A stretch of 64,000 nucleotides of DNA. Origin: Mastigias papua (taxonomy: Eukaryota; Cnidaria; Scyphozoa; Rhizostomeae; Mastigiidae). Below are positions 43,931-54,435 of this stretch, in pieces. Position 1 is the first letter of the stretch, and each line of letters starts with the position of its first letter. Under the pieces are notes generated by a model that made no database searches, was not told the DNA's origin, and saw only the letters and a list, made by a program, of their open reading frames with translations. The stretch is from positions 12,208,428 to 12,272,427 of the forward strand of contig OZ025280.1 in assembly GCA_964019165.1 (NCBI GenBank), written 5' to 3'. A program made the translations under genes and the position numbers.

Positions 43931-44272
43931 CAACTAACTACATTCAGAGCACATGGTCAGTGCGGACATCACAGCTTGTCAGTAATAGCATGAGATCTGT
44001 ATCCACAATCGGATTGTATCATCTATCACTCACACACTACTCGCAGCCTCTCTCAGTTCATCGACAGAAAACAAGAAATGCAAGACCCTCATTACAGAGT
44101 GTCTGAGAAATATATAGCAGTGGAATATGGGGGTATACCCTCACATTGCCTCACAAAAACTCAACAACCTTCAAAAAAACCTCATTCGAGGCAATGCAAG
44201 GGATTTGAGGTAAATACAATAGATCACACGGGTGATAATCCAATAGATGGGTGTATAATTAATACATGATAA
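43930..44272 (+). pseudogene. Possible OTU-like cysteine protease fragment
   Basis: The plus-strand reading FRAHGQCGHHSLSVIA, then SQFIDRKQEMQDPHY and YIAVEYGG, resembles the D-G-x-C-x-x-H-A-hydrophobic start and the DxY...YIxx...WGG end of OTU domains. A stop follows SVIA. Large DNA elements sometimes carry OTU genes. The similarity is weak. Confidence 0.3.
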
Positions 44273-45717
44273 GCCACATGTACCCACAATTTGGGAACAT
44301 TTACATTTTGGAAATGTATACTTTGCCAATGTGAACATGTATATGTTGCCAACCTCCCGATAAAAATGGTTATGTCACCACTTGCGCAAAGGTGATGACA
44401 AGATATTGAAACAAGAACTGAATATAAACAAGCCAGCTCTGTTCGATCAACATTCGATCATGAATACTCAGAGAGAGAATGCAGAGAAGCTTACGAGAGA
44501 ATAGAAGCAGATATCAGAGAAATAATCGAACAAGAATAAAGACTGATCACAGAAGAAAGGTCAAACGAGGTGTACGAAAAAGATCCAACCGAGTAATCAA
44601 CTGTCGACAAAACCAAACTCACTAAGGGACAACACCGTAGAACAAACAAAAAGATCCAACTGAGTAATCTACCATTGACAAAGCTGAACTTGCTAAGGGA
44701 CAAGCCCGATATGACAGACTACTTAAACTTGGTGAGTACCCATTATGAGCTTGTATATTTCTGACCAATGACAAGGACAATGAACAAAATAAAGAAGAGA
44801 GCTTTAAACAAACTTGCTGACTTCTGCACACAGAAGTACAATCTTTTTCAAAGATATGATGACTGATTATGAGAAATTTTCGAACAACATTTTGACAAAC
44901 AAGTTCAGGTATATGGAGATGACTACTACTGGACACCAGAGCCACAGCAAGATTACTGGTTACACACAAATTTATCCTCTACATCACTGCCAGCTGATGA
45001 CAATGTAATAGAGCTTTGGAGAGAGAGAAAACATTTGGACAGACCATTTATGAAACTGACTGAACAGAAAGAATGACGTATGTTCTGCACTGCTGTACTA
45101 TAAATTTCATTTTGTATCAGAACCACATCCAGTAACAAAACTACGAGTGAACGTATGGAAGAGTATGATGCAATGACACACAACATACCTGTTAATGAAC
45201 AAAAGCACCACAACTGTACAAAATAGACCGAGATAAATATGACTGATGGATAACTCACATCAGATACTAAGTACAAAACGCATTATGCAAAATAACACTG
45301 AATGATACTGACTGTTACAATATGGGGAGTGCGTAAGAACTACAGCAATAGACAAGTACTTTCAAGCCAAAAAATCGATCATACCAAGTCGCTGCACCTT
45401 TGTTATTTTATCATCACTAATAACACGACCGAGATGAGGAGCAGTGTATTTAGATGGGAGCAGAATACAAACGTGACCAGCAGCTATAGGTACCAATAGA
45501 TGGAAATGATGAACATGATACTATTGACAATGCAAACAATTCGAAAACAGATCAAGACTTTGTAAACGGACATAAGTCTCTTGTTATTACAGCAGCATCA
45601 CTACAACACATGAAGAGATCCACGTAGAAGACAGGAATACAGATAACAAAGATGAGGAACAAGAAATGGAGCACAATAGAGACCATTTCCCTCAAGTGCA
45701 TGGTGATGAGATCTGTT
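44272..45717. other. Unassigned sequence with a diverged tandem duplication
   Basis: Units of about 68 bp starting AAAGATCCAACCGAGTAATC (about 44580) and AAAGATCCAACTGAGTAATC (about 44649) are tandem copies. No gene is recognised. Confidence 0.4.
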
Positions 45718-46179
45718 GACCACCACCACCACCATCAGTAGCACCGCCACCACCACCACCATCAGTAGCACCACCACCACCACCACCACCACCATCAGTA
45801 GCACCACCACCACCACCACCATCAGTACCACCACCACCACCACCACCATCAGTAGCACCACCACCACCACCACCATCAGTGGCACAACCACCACCACAAC
45901 CATCAGTAGCACCACCACCACCACCACCATCAGTAGCACCACCACCACCACCACCATCAGTACCACCACCACCATCAGTACCACCACCACCATCAGTACC
46001 ACCACCACCATCAGTACCACCACCACCACCACCACCATCAGTACCACCACCACCATCACCACCATCAGTACCACCACCATCAGTACCACCACCACCACCA
46101 CCTCCATCAGTACCACCACCACCACCATCAGTACCACCACCACCACCATCAGTACCACCAGTACCACCACCACCACCAC
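45718..46179 (+). repeat. CCA-rich minisatellite, left part
   Basis: Units are (CCA)n interrupted by TCAGTA or TCAGTAGCA, of variable length around 15-24 bp. It ends exactly at the 5' LTR of Gypsy-2 and continues after its 3' LTR at 54160. Proline-, threonine- and valine-rich ORFs across it are by-products of the repeat. Confidence 0.97.
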
Positions 46180-46310
46180 TGTAGTAGTACTAGCATTACC
46201 CCCCGGAAGTTTATTACTATTAGCTGTAACATTGTGCAATCTGTCATTCGGCTATAGTTCTCTAGTAGAAAACACAAATCAAGTTTGCTCCTTGTTTGTT
46301 GTATCCTACA
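46180..46310 (+). repeat. Gypsy-2 5' LTR (131 bp)
   Basis: It starts TGTAGTAGTACTAGC and ends GTATCCTACA. It differs from the 3' LTR at only a handful of positions. It contains CATTCGGCTATAGT (46245-46258), complementary to the primer-binding site. Confidence 0.96.
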
Positions 46311-46312
46311 TT

Positions 46313-46326
46313 ACTATAGCCGAATG
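46313..46326 (+). promoter_or_regulatory. Putative self-priming PBS of Gypsy-2
   Basis: ACTATAGCCGAATG sits two bases after the LTR end and is the exact complement of CATTCGGCTATAGT inside the same LTR, 68 bases upstream. This is the layout of self-primed elements (Tf1/sushi type), where the 5' end of the RNA folds onto the PBS and primes its own cDNA. No TGG-led tRNA match is seen at this position. Confidence 0.75.
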
Positions 46327-46334
46327 CTGACAAA

Positions 46335-47222
46335 ATGGAATCCACATGTAAAAGCTTTGATGGGAATGGAAATGCGAAAGTATTCGTTGAGAAAGTTCAG
46401 TTACACTCAGCATTGACAGGATACACTGGAGAAAATTTGGCGAGCCGCCTAGAGGGTAGAGCCTTCGATGTTTATTTACGGCTGTCTGACGAAGATAAGA
46501 AGTCCTTTGACACGATAAAGCAAGAATTATTAAAGGACTTCGATAAAGGCCATATGGACAGGGAAGAAGCGATTAGCACATTAGCATCTCGGTCCCAAAA
46601 TGAGGATGAATCACCTCAAACCTTTGCGTACCATATCCAGGAATTGGTAAAACTAGCATACCCATCATTTGACGAGGACATTCTAAAAACATTTGCCAAG
46701 GATTATTATGTCAATGGAATGCACCCTAGGATGCAGGTAGCTTTACAATCATTATCGAATTTCGACTCGTTCGATATAACAGCTTTAGCAAATGAGACGA
46801 CGAGACTAACCACTGCTGGAAGTCAGTCATTTATGTCTAAGAAAGGAGATCACTGCAAATCTATTGTGGAACCAAATTATGATAGTCTGGTTGACACTGT
46901 CGCTGATAAGGTCATGGAGACATTGAAGGACCTCTCCCTGTGCCACTCTGCTGAATCAGAAAGCCCACCAAATGTAAACTACATCACTAACCGTGTAAGC
47001 AGAAATCCCAGGAAATCAAACAATAATCGCTATTTTGGCCAAGGACATAAGTATTGCGGAAAGCCTCAACAACAACCCAGTTCAGGGGGTAACTCACACC
47101 TGCGTTGCAGATGCTGTCAAAGCACCGACCACCTGGTAAGAAAGTGCCCCTTACGGTTCTGTCAAGCGTGTGGGAACAAAGGACATGACGCTTGGGATCA
47201 ATCCTGTCCGAAATACCAATGA
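46335..47222 (+). CDS. Gypsy-2 gag
   Basis: 295 codons from ATG 46335. An N-terminal gag fold (NGNAKVFVEKVQLHSALTGY, SRLEGRAFDVYLRLSDEDK, TIKQELLKDFDKG) is followed by two zinc knuckles, CRCCQSTDHLVRKC and CQACGNKGHDAWDQSC. It forms the capsid and binds RNA. The frame continues past its TGA (47220-47222) in phase into the protease, with a TAA at 47262, so the stop may be either natural gag termination or decay. Confidence 0.9.
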   Translation: MESTCKSFDGNGNAKVFVEKVQLHSALTGYTGENLASRLEGRAFDVYLRLSDEDKKSFDTIKQELLKDFDKGHMDREEAISTLASRSQNEDESPQTFAYHIQELVKLAYPSFDEDILKTFAKDYYVNGMHPRMQVALQSLSNFDSFDITALANETTRLTTAGSQSFMSKKGDHCKSIVEPNYDSLVDTVADKVMETLKDLSLCHSAESESPPNVNYITNRVSRNPRKSNNNRYFGQGHKYCGKPQQQPSSGGNSHLRCRCCQSTDHLVRKCPLRFCQACGNKGHDAWDQSCPKYQ

Positions 47223-47279
47223 CTAGGCCACTCTTCCACAGCACATGAAGCACCTAAGTAAGGTACTTTTTCAGCAGTT

Positions 47280-48101
47280 TTGAACGTAAAATTTAACAAT
47301 ATTTCTATTAACGCACTGATAGACACTGGAGCAAGCTGCTCCATCATTGATATTGGGAGTTTGCAGAGGATACAGCCAAATACGTGCATTCAACCAATGT
47401 CCAATCCCCTAATTGACGCTTCTGGTAACTATATGAAAATTTCTGGTGCTATTAATATCTCTGTCGGATTGAAGGATGTTATCTTAGAACACTGTTTGAA
47501 AGTCTTGGATGTCAACTCGCACAGAAATGTCATTTTGGGTAGGGACATTTTGTCGAAATTTTCAGTGGTAGAATTTGATCTTTCTCGCAATGCTATCAAA
47601 CTAGGAGACCAATGGCACAAATGTGTGGATATCAATGATCAATGCACTGTGGGCCTAGTCTCACAGTCTACTCTGGAGCGTCGTTCTGAAAGCATTGTTA
47701 CTGTCCGCTGTGACCCGTCGTTTTCCTTAGTGACAGCCGATTTTGAGCCTGACATGTCACAAAAACTTCCTGGGGTGTATGCCCCCAGATGCAGAGTAAT
47801 TCCAAACATTGACGGTTATTTTCAAATGTCCTTATTAAATACTACGCCTTCTCCTGTGTCACTTGCAGCAAATGAATGTCTCGGTTCCCTGGCTAAAATA
47901 GATACACCTGTCGATCAAGTCCACTATTCTGCAGTATTGGAAAAAAGAAATCGTGGGAAACTGATACACTTTGGAGAGAACCTTTCAGCGCACCAAAGAG
48001 AACAAATATCTAACATAGTTTCTCAGTTTCCTGACATATTTGCTTCTAACCCAAAAAAACCAACTCGTGTCAAACACATTGATGATGTCAAACACACATC
48101 C
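47280..48101 (+). pseudogene. Gypsy-2 protease and linker to RT
   Basis: The aspartic protease has its intact motif INALIDTGASCSIID and the flap-side segment NVILGRDILSKFSVVEFDL. A linker follows (FSLVTADFEPDMSQKLPGV, SLAANECLGSL, HFGENLSAHQREQISNIV) that reaches the RVKHIDDV segment normally found just before RT. The frame then runs into the glycine-coding repeat tract and ends at 48212. Confidence 0.88.
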
Positions 48102-48198
48102 ACTACTGATGGTGGTGGTGGTGCTACTGATGGTGGTGATGGTGCTACTGATGGTGGTGGTGGTGGTGGTGCTACTGATGGTGGTGGTGGTGGTGGTT
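48102..48198 (-). repeat. Inverted tract of the CCA minisatellite inside Gypsy-2 pol
   Basis: (GCTACTGATGGTGGTGGT)-type units are the exact reverse complement of units in the flanking minisatellite (ACCACCACCATCAGTAGC). They read as TDGGGGA repeats and shift the frame between protease and RT. They replace the segment that in Gypsy elements carries the first RT residues. Confidence 0.9.
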
Positions 48199-48205
48199 CT
48201 CTGAA

Positions 48206-49006
48206 ATGCTAAACAGCGACATCATACGACCATCCTCATCCCCTCGGAATGCCCCAGTGATTTTGGTAAAAAAGAAAGATGGGTCAATGCATTTTGTGTG
48301 TGATTTTCGGGGATTAAATGATGTAACACAGAAGGACACGTACCCATTACCACACATCCGTGATGTCCTGGACAAGATGCACGGAGCCAAAGACTGGTCG
48401 ACCCTTGATGTAGCTTCTGCATACTGGTCGATGCCCTTGAATGAAAGAGACAAGGAAAAGACTGCCTTTTCTATGCCTCACGGAAAATTTGAGTTCAACG
48501 TAACACCGTTTGGGCTCTGTAACGCAGGAGCCTCTTACCAGCGTTTAATGGATATTACCTTGTCGAGTCTGTCTTCCAGTCGCATTTTGGCATACATGGA
48601 TGACATTGTGGTTTTTAGCAGATCGTTCCCAGAGCATTTGTACGACCTTACAGAGATTGTCCAGCGCTTACAGACTTCCAACATTTCCTTAAAGCTATCT
48701 AAATGTCTTTTTGCTAGTTCAAAGGTTGACTTTCTAGGCTATGAGCTTTCGCGCAATGGAATACAGCCCCAAGCTCGATTGACAGATGCCATTCGAACCT
48801 ATCAAAGACCCTCAACCAAGAAAGAGCTAAAGGGATTCCTAGGGCTTGCAGGTTTCTACAGAGCTTTTGTTCCTAACTTTTCAGTGATTAGCCAACCTTT
48901 AAACAAGCTAACCAGCGAGTACTCCCAATATGTCTGGACAGACGACTGTGAACAGGCATTCTGCCATTTAAAAGACTTATTAACCTCCAAGCCAATCCTT
49001 CACTTC
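48206..49006 (+). pseudogene. Gypsy-2 reverse transcriptase
   Basis: RT motifs are intact: MLNSDIIRPSSSP, VILVKKKDGSMHFVCDFR, WSTLDVASAYWSM, MPHGKFEFNVTPFG and active-site YMDDIVVFS. The connection domain (LSKCLFASSKVDFLGYELS, ELKGFLGLAGFYRAF) runs to KPILHF at 49006, where the frame is cut by the inserted element and resumes at 51995. Confidence 0.92.
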
Positions 49007-49700
49007 TCTATATACTAAGATGCCTATATGATAATTTATGCCAAACCAATCAGATTGCTCAGATTTGTACCACGTGACCTGATTCCGCCTACACGATCTC
49101 CTCCCAGGGTATTTGTCCCATGGCCCCCAAATTTCTGTTGAGGGTAGCCATTTGGGTCTACTACTTACATAAGAAGAGATATCATGTTTATCATTTTTTT
49201 TCGCCGAGTTATTCCACTTTCCTCTTATCGCCATTACCAGCAATTCTGTTGCTCCTCCCTGCTGGACCACGTGTTGTCAGTTTTGCGAGCGGTCCAGTAG
49301 GACTAAGTAACTGTGTGTGTTATCGCGAGGAGACTTTGGTTGCAGTTCTTCCAGGTAAGCCAGCTCTAATTTCCTGAAATGGTTTGAGTTAAGAATTCCT
49401 GTATGTCCTTTGTCCATTTCATCTGTATTCTACTGTTGCCAGCCATTTATTTCCATATCTTTCAATGAGATTCAGCCACCTTCCCTCGAGTGAATTACCG
49501 CCATGACAGTTCTTCTCAAAGTTGTTCGATTCTGTGTACTAAATCACCGTGCTTTTCCTTCTACATTGTGAAAAGATATTCAACATATGTTTGACTTTGT
49601 ATTCCGTGCTAGATTATGGCAGGTTGTTTCCTTTTCATGCCTATTTAGATGACATGGAATGGCGTGCTTGCTGCTTTCAGTTGGCAATGTTTTGATTAGG

Positions 49701-50720
49701 ACTACTGTATAGTTGTCCTGTGACTTGGAGGAGAATTTCGTCGTTCTGCCTCCAGTTTAGTGTTTTTCCGCTTGATTTCATTCGCTAAGGTATCCTACGT
49801 TTCTTACTACATTGTGATGAAATGATTATGTAATGTTTACTGTTGTATTCCTTGCTAGCTTGGAATTTATCCATTGCTTTTACCACATGTATGAATGACA
49901 TAGGATACGGTTGTGTATGGGGATAAAGTCTTGGTATGTGGAATGCTTTCACTGAAGTATGTATAGGGCTATTGCTGAATTTGGTTACCCTAATTTTGCA
50001 GTTTTTACTTTCACTCTTTACCTTTGTCGTAGTGTGTACTGTGAAATGCGAGGGGATTCCCAAGTTCATCTCACGATCGCAGATACCTGTTGTCCTTTGT
50101 TTTGGATTAATTGCGGTCTTTTGAGGGTGATTCCATACCTTTGCTTCAAGGGCAATAAGATCAAGGCAGTTCCCCTCAATTTTGCTTGATTTTCTCTTCT
50201 AAATTACCGTTTTGTTACTGCAGAAGTATGGTTATGATATTGAGGAGGTATTTAATGCAATATTTGCTGATGTACTAGGAGCTTTTAGCTTGCTGTTGAT
50301 TCTTCGTATATGCACATGAGTTGGATGTTAGGATGTCTCAAGAGTTTGGGCACTTTGCTTACATTTGAGATATTGCCCTTACAGTCGAATATACTCCTTG
50401 ATTTTATCATACACGTTTTACAGGCAAACACTAAGATGTTACCAACTTTATTCTCAGCTCAGTAACTCTTTTTTATTTTGTTTTCACTGTATTTACAGTA
50501 GGCTTCATAGTTATTTCCACTATAGATGGTACAGTTATTCTGGTCAAGTCAAATTTAATGGGTTCCACTATACTGAATGTTCTTCTGTTGGGACACAGTA
50601 CCCCTTCTTTCTGAGATCATTTGTTATAAATGCCATTACCGAATTCCATATATCATTCTGCACGTGATGATATACTGTTAAGGGATGGATTAGTACTAGA
50701 TATGACCATCACTTTTATTG
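49701..50720 (+). repeat. Dispersed repeat, copy R2 (about 1.0 kb)
   Basis: Direct copy of R1 (40515-41477), located inside the Helitron-like insertion. It includes small insertions relative to R1 (for example about 20 bp near 50020 and about 25 bp near 50550). Degenerate TTAGTACTAGATA-type motifs recur downstream (50690, 50880, 50975). Confidence 0.85.
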
Positions 50721-51452
50721 CCTAGACTTAATTTGACACCCCTTGCCCCCACTGAGGTAATGCCTTCGTTTGACATCTGAGTTGATGATACAGGATATGT
50801 AGTATTACTCATTTCAAAGAATTACTGACTTCCATAGATCATTCTGCATATGATATTATAGTTTTTTTAGGGATGAAGTAGTACTAGATAGCAATATTTG
50901 ATTTATGGGGCCACTTTCCCTATCCAATTACAATTATTGGTTGAATTCTGAATTTCACATGGTTGTAACAGATAATTTAGTACTGGATAGCTGCATTATT
51001 TGTTTTGTATAGCCATAACCTATGGACTCCCCCAAGAACTTTGGCTGATATCTTATATGATTCACGCTGCTCAATCGTGTTTTTTACAATCTGCTATATA
51101 TTATATACATGTGTGATATAGGAATACTAAGCAATATTCGTTTGTTTAATCACCTTGAGCTACCAAGTCCTATCACAGATTCCAACTGCATAACACCTAC
51201 GTTTATGGATCAAACTTGATTGTGTACCTCTGTGGACAGGATTAGTGGTCACCTACATGATAACAGAACCACTCATACCTGCCAATTCGTGTGCTATATT
51301 GTATCTGGTATAACATCTTAAAATTATTTCCAAGACTCCTTAAGTTAGAGTTGAGTGAAGCAGGAGACAATATGTCGTGTAGTTTCATTAGTGCCTCATT
51401 GTAGACAGCATTGTAAACAATTCTGTGCAATCAACAATTCGTATAATAGAGA

Positions 51453-51994
51453 CTAGCTTAGTACTGATAGCCCGCTACACGCGGGCTTCCCTAGCCCCAG
51501 TTCAAAGGTTGCATATCAGCCTTGGAAAGACTAACGCTGTGCCCCCATGAAAGTTGCTTGGTCTGGTCGCATAGGATCACGAGAAGGTGACGTCATGGGC
51601 CTGTGCGATGGAGCACGTGACTTTCGGCCTTGCGTTGTGCAAAAATCAAAGAAAATTGCGAGAAAAAATTGTGCAAAAAATGCTCGGATACCTGCGCTAG
51701 GCTACGGGGCTTCTTGATTTTCTTCCTTTCCCTTTACTGCCCCGTAGCCTAGCGCAGGTATACGAGCATTTTTTGCACACTTTTTTCTCGCAATTCTTTG
51801 ATTTTTGCACAATGCAAGGCCGAAAGTCACGTGCTCCATCGCACAGGCCCATGACGTCACCTTCTTGTGATCCTATGCGACCAGACCAAGCAACTTTCAT
51901 GGGGGCACAGCGTTAGTCTTTCCAAGGCTGATATGCAACCTTTGAACTGGGGCTAGGGAAGCCCGCGTGTAGCGGGCTATCAGTACTAAGCTAG
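51453..51994. repeat. 542-bp palindrome formed by two inverted copies of the Helitron-like 3' end
   Basis: Arms of about 255 bp, nearly identical, run from CTAGCTTAGTACTGATAGCCC to its inverse, with a short AT/pyrimidine-rich centre near 51720. Both outer ends read CTAG followed by T on the outward strand, and both carry the same hairpin. Confidence 0.93.
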
Positions 51995-54030
51995 TTCCTG
52001 ATCTAAACAAGCCCTTTACACTGGAAGTTGATGCCAGCAATTTTGCGGTGGGTGGAGTATTATCACAGCTCAGCTCTGACCATAGCTTGCATCCTGTCGC
52101 GTATTTTTCTACTGCCCTGCAAGGATCCCAGCTGAACTTGTCTGCAACTGAACAAGAAGCGTATGCATTAGTAACAGCAGTATGACATTGGCATGTGTAT
52201 TTAGTGGGAAACCATTTCACTTTATGCTCCGACCACGATCCATTGACCCGCCTTTGTGCATCTAAGAATCCGCACCAGAAAATCAGTCGCTGGCTATCCG
52301 AATTAGAGGAATATAACTATACCATCCACTGTATTCGCGGTGCCCTCAATAACAAAGCAGATGCCCTATCCCGACAACCTGGAGCATCTCAAATTCAGCC
52401 ACCATCAACATTTGAAGACCGGATTTTTGCACTGTTTACCGATGGTATCCACTTTAAGAGTCAACTTCTGGACACCCAGTCAACGGACCTACTGATAAGT
52501 GGTGCAGTTAAACACATTAATCAAAAGGTACCACTTTCCACAGGTCGTCTCAAACGAGTTCAATCCCAGTTACGGCTTCAGGACGGCGTATTAACAAAGT
52601 CTGGATGACCTGTTCTTCCTGCAGCTTTAAGATCTATTGTAGTGCAAGAGTATCACAATATTGCGCATTTGGGTATTGACAAAACATACAACACTATCTG
52701 GGATCGTTTTTATTGGCCCAATATGATCACTTATATCAAATCGTTTATCTCGCGCTGTGAAACCTGCCAACATACCAAATGTGATACTCGACCTCCAAAA
52801 GCACCACTTACGGACATGTTTGTACCCAGTGCTCCAATGCAGTTTATTTCAATCGATATTGGATATTTACCTAAAGACAATCATGGATATCAGTACATTT
52901 TACTTATTGGTGATATCTTTTCCAAATTTGTACAAATCGTACCTCTAAAGGATCAATCTGCCCCAGTTACAATTGATGCATTGTTATCTTCATGAGTATT
53001 TGTTCATGGAAAGCCTCTATATTTACTATCAGATCAGGGCTCCAATGTTTATGGCCAAGTCATGCGCAATATCTGTAATGAGTTAGGCATTGAAAAATGG
53101 CGCTCCTCAGCTTATCACAGCCAAGGAAATGGCTTCGCTGAGCGACATATTCGCATTATTAAGGACATGCTTCGGGCAGTCATCCTACATCGACATCTTC
53201 CCCAAACGAGTTGGCGACAGCTATTACCAAGTCTCATCTTTGCCTTAAATACCAGCTTGAGTAAGGCAACCAACTGTATACCGTATAATGTAGTTTTTGG
53301 CCGTTCAGCCCTCCTACCTCAAGATGTTGCGTTCGGACATGCTATGCCAGACCCATGTGACCACCAGTCAGTGATTGATTATGAACATACGGTATCAGCT
53401 TCACTAAACGATGTCTTCCATTTCGTTTGTGACACCTTGAAGGTAAGCCAATTGTCTATGCAAAAACATTACAATCGAAATACACACTTTATTAATTACT
53501 CACTGGGGGAGAGAGTGTGGTTAAAAAAGAAACACTATAAAACTGGTGAAAACAGAAAATTGGTGCCACGTAGAGACAGCCCTTGGACGGTAACTGAATG
53601 TCTGCCAAATGGAGTAAACTTTTCGAATAAAACTTCTAATGGAGAACGGAAAATAGTTCACCATGACCGATTGATCCCTGTCTCAAAGGAAGAACCTCCT
53701 GATGATGGGGATACACTAACTGCAGCAACAAGTCAAGATCCTTATCAGGTAAATGATCGCAACTGTTTATCTGATCACTATGAGTCATTGGAAGAACATG
53801 AATCAGATGAAAGTGACTATGAAGCGGAAGAAAATACCAGCTTGGATTCTAACAATGAGGAACAGGAACAAGAAGAAATTGTTGCATGTCGCTACCCTCT
53901 GCGCAATAGACAAACCAGACACTTGACTGGAGTTGTCCCTTGGGACACCATTTCTCTTTACCTTCATTTCTATTTGATTATTAGTATTATAATATTATTA
54001 TTACTTTGTTTTGTTAGAGGGGGAGAAATG
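51995..54030 (+). pseudogene. Gypsy-2 RNase H and integrase
   Basis: RNase H: FTLEVDASNFAVGGVLSQLS, then YLVGNHFTLCSDHDPL and NNKADALSRQPG. Integrase: zinc segment YHNIAHLGIDKTYN, CETCQHTKC; core D1 ISIDIGYLPKDNHG, D2 YLLSDQGSNVYG, E GNGFAERHIRIIKDML; C-terminal domain GERVWLKKKHYKTGENRKLVP. An acidic tail ends in a hydrophobic stretch LYLHFYLIISIIILLLLCFV that looks like a membrane segment. TGA stops at about 52186, 52606 and 52993 break the frame. The catalytic residues are present. Confidence 0.9.
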
Positions 54031-54159
54031 TAGTAGTACTAGCATTACCCCCCGGAAGGTTATTACTATTAGCTGTAACATTGTGCAATCTGTCATTCGG
54101 CTATAGCTCTCTAGTAGAAAACACACATCAAGTTTGCTCCTTGTTCGTTGTATCCTACA
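54029..54159 (+). repeat. Gypsy-2 3' LTR (131 bp)
   Basis: It starts TGTAGTAG and ends CCTACA, preceded by the polypurine tract AGAGGGGGAGAAA. The minisatellite resumes at the next base. Confidence 0.96.
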
Positions 54160-54435
54160 CCACCACCATCAGTACCACCACCACCACCACCACCATCAGT
54201 ACCACCACCACCACCACCACCATCAGTACCACCACCACCATCAGTACCACCACCACCACCACCACCACCACCATCAGCACCACCACCACCACCACCACCA
54301 CCACCACCACCACCACCACCACCACCACCACCACCACCACCATCAGTACCACCACCACCACCATCAGTACCACCACCACCACCACCACCACCACCACCAT
54401 CAGTACCACCACCACCACCACCACCACCACCACCA
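54160..54435 (+). repeat. CCA-rich minisatellite, right part
   Basis: It has the same unit as 45718-46179, with longer pure CCA runs (a run of about 60 bp near 54280-54340). Histidine- and proline-rich ORFs here are repeat by-products. Confidence 0.97.

Larger units (their letters stand above)
49005..51994 (+). mobile_element. 2.99-kb insertion with Helitron-like ends
   Basis: The insertion begins TCTCTATATACTAAG and ends AGTACTAAGCTAG followed by T. Sixteen bases before the end is a hairpin AGCCCGC-GTGTA-GCGGGCT. A TC start, a CTRR end, a subterminal hairpin and no target duplication are the known marks of Helitrons. Removing it restores Gypsy-2 pol (HF then PDLNKPFTLEVDASN). The exact left base is ambiguous by two or three positions. 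It encodes no Rep or helicase, so it would be non-autonomous. It contains repeat copy R2 and a splice-donor-like CCAG/GTAAGC at about 49350. Confidence 0.65.
46180..54159 (+). mobile_element. Gypsy-2 LTR retrotransposon with short LTRs, inserted in the minisatellite
   Basis: 131-bp LTRs lie at 46180-46310 and 54029-54159, in direct orientation. The flanks are CCAC on both sides, though this is only weakly informative inside a CCA repeat. Order inside: PBS, gag, protease, RT, (inserted 3.0-kb element), RNase H, integrase, polypurine tract AGAGGGGGAGAAA. Confidence 0.95.

Noticed and set aside
45718..46179. Possible CRISPR-like array with repeated TCAGTA spacers
   Set aside because: Units are simple-sequence derived, with no constant repeat and unique spacers, in a eukaryotic context.
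45716..46330. Long proline-, threonine- and valine-rich ORFs over the CCA repeat (also 54081-54762)
   Set aside because: All frames of a (CCA)n array are open on both strands; the composition is fully explained by the repeat.
40515..50720. R1 and R2 as terminal repeats of one Polinton
   Set aside because: They are in direct, not inverted, orientation; R2 lies within a separate insertion in Gypsy-2.
51453..51994. Independent foldback MITE inserted on its own
   Set aside because: Its right edge is exactly where Gypsy-2 pol resumes, and its left edge is not flanked by a matching duplication, so it is better seen as part of the 49005-51994 insertion.
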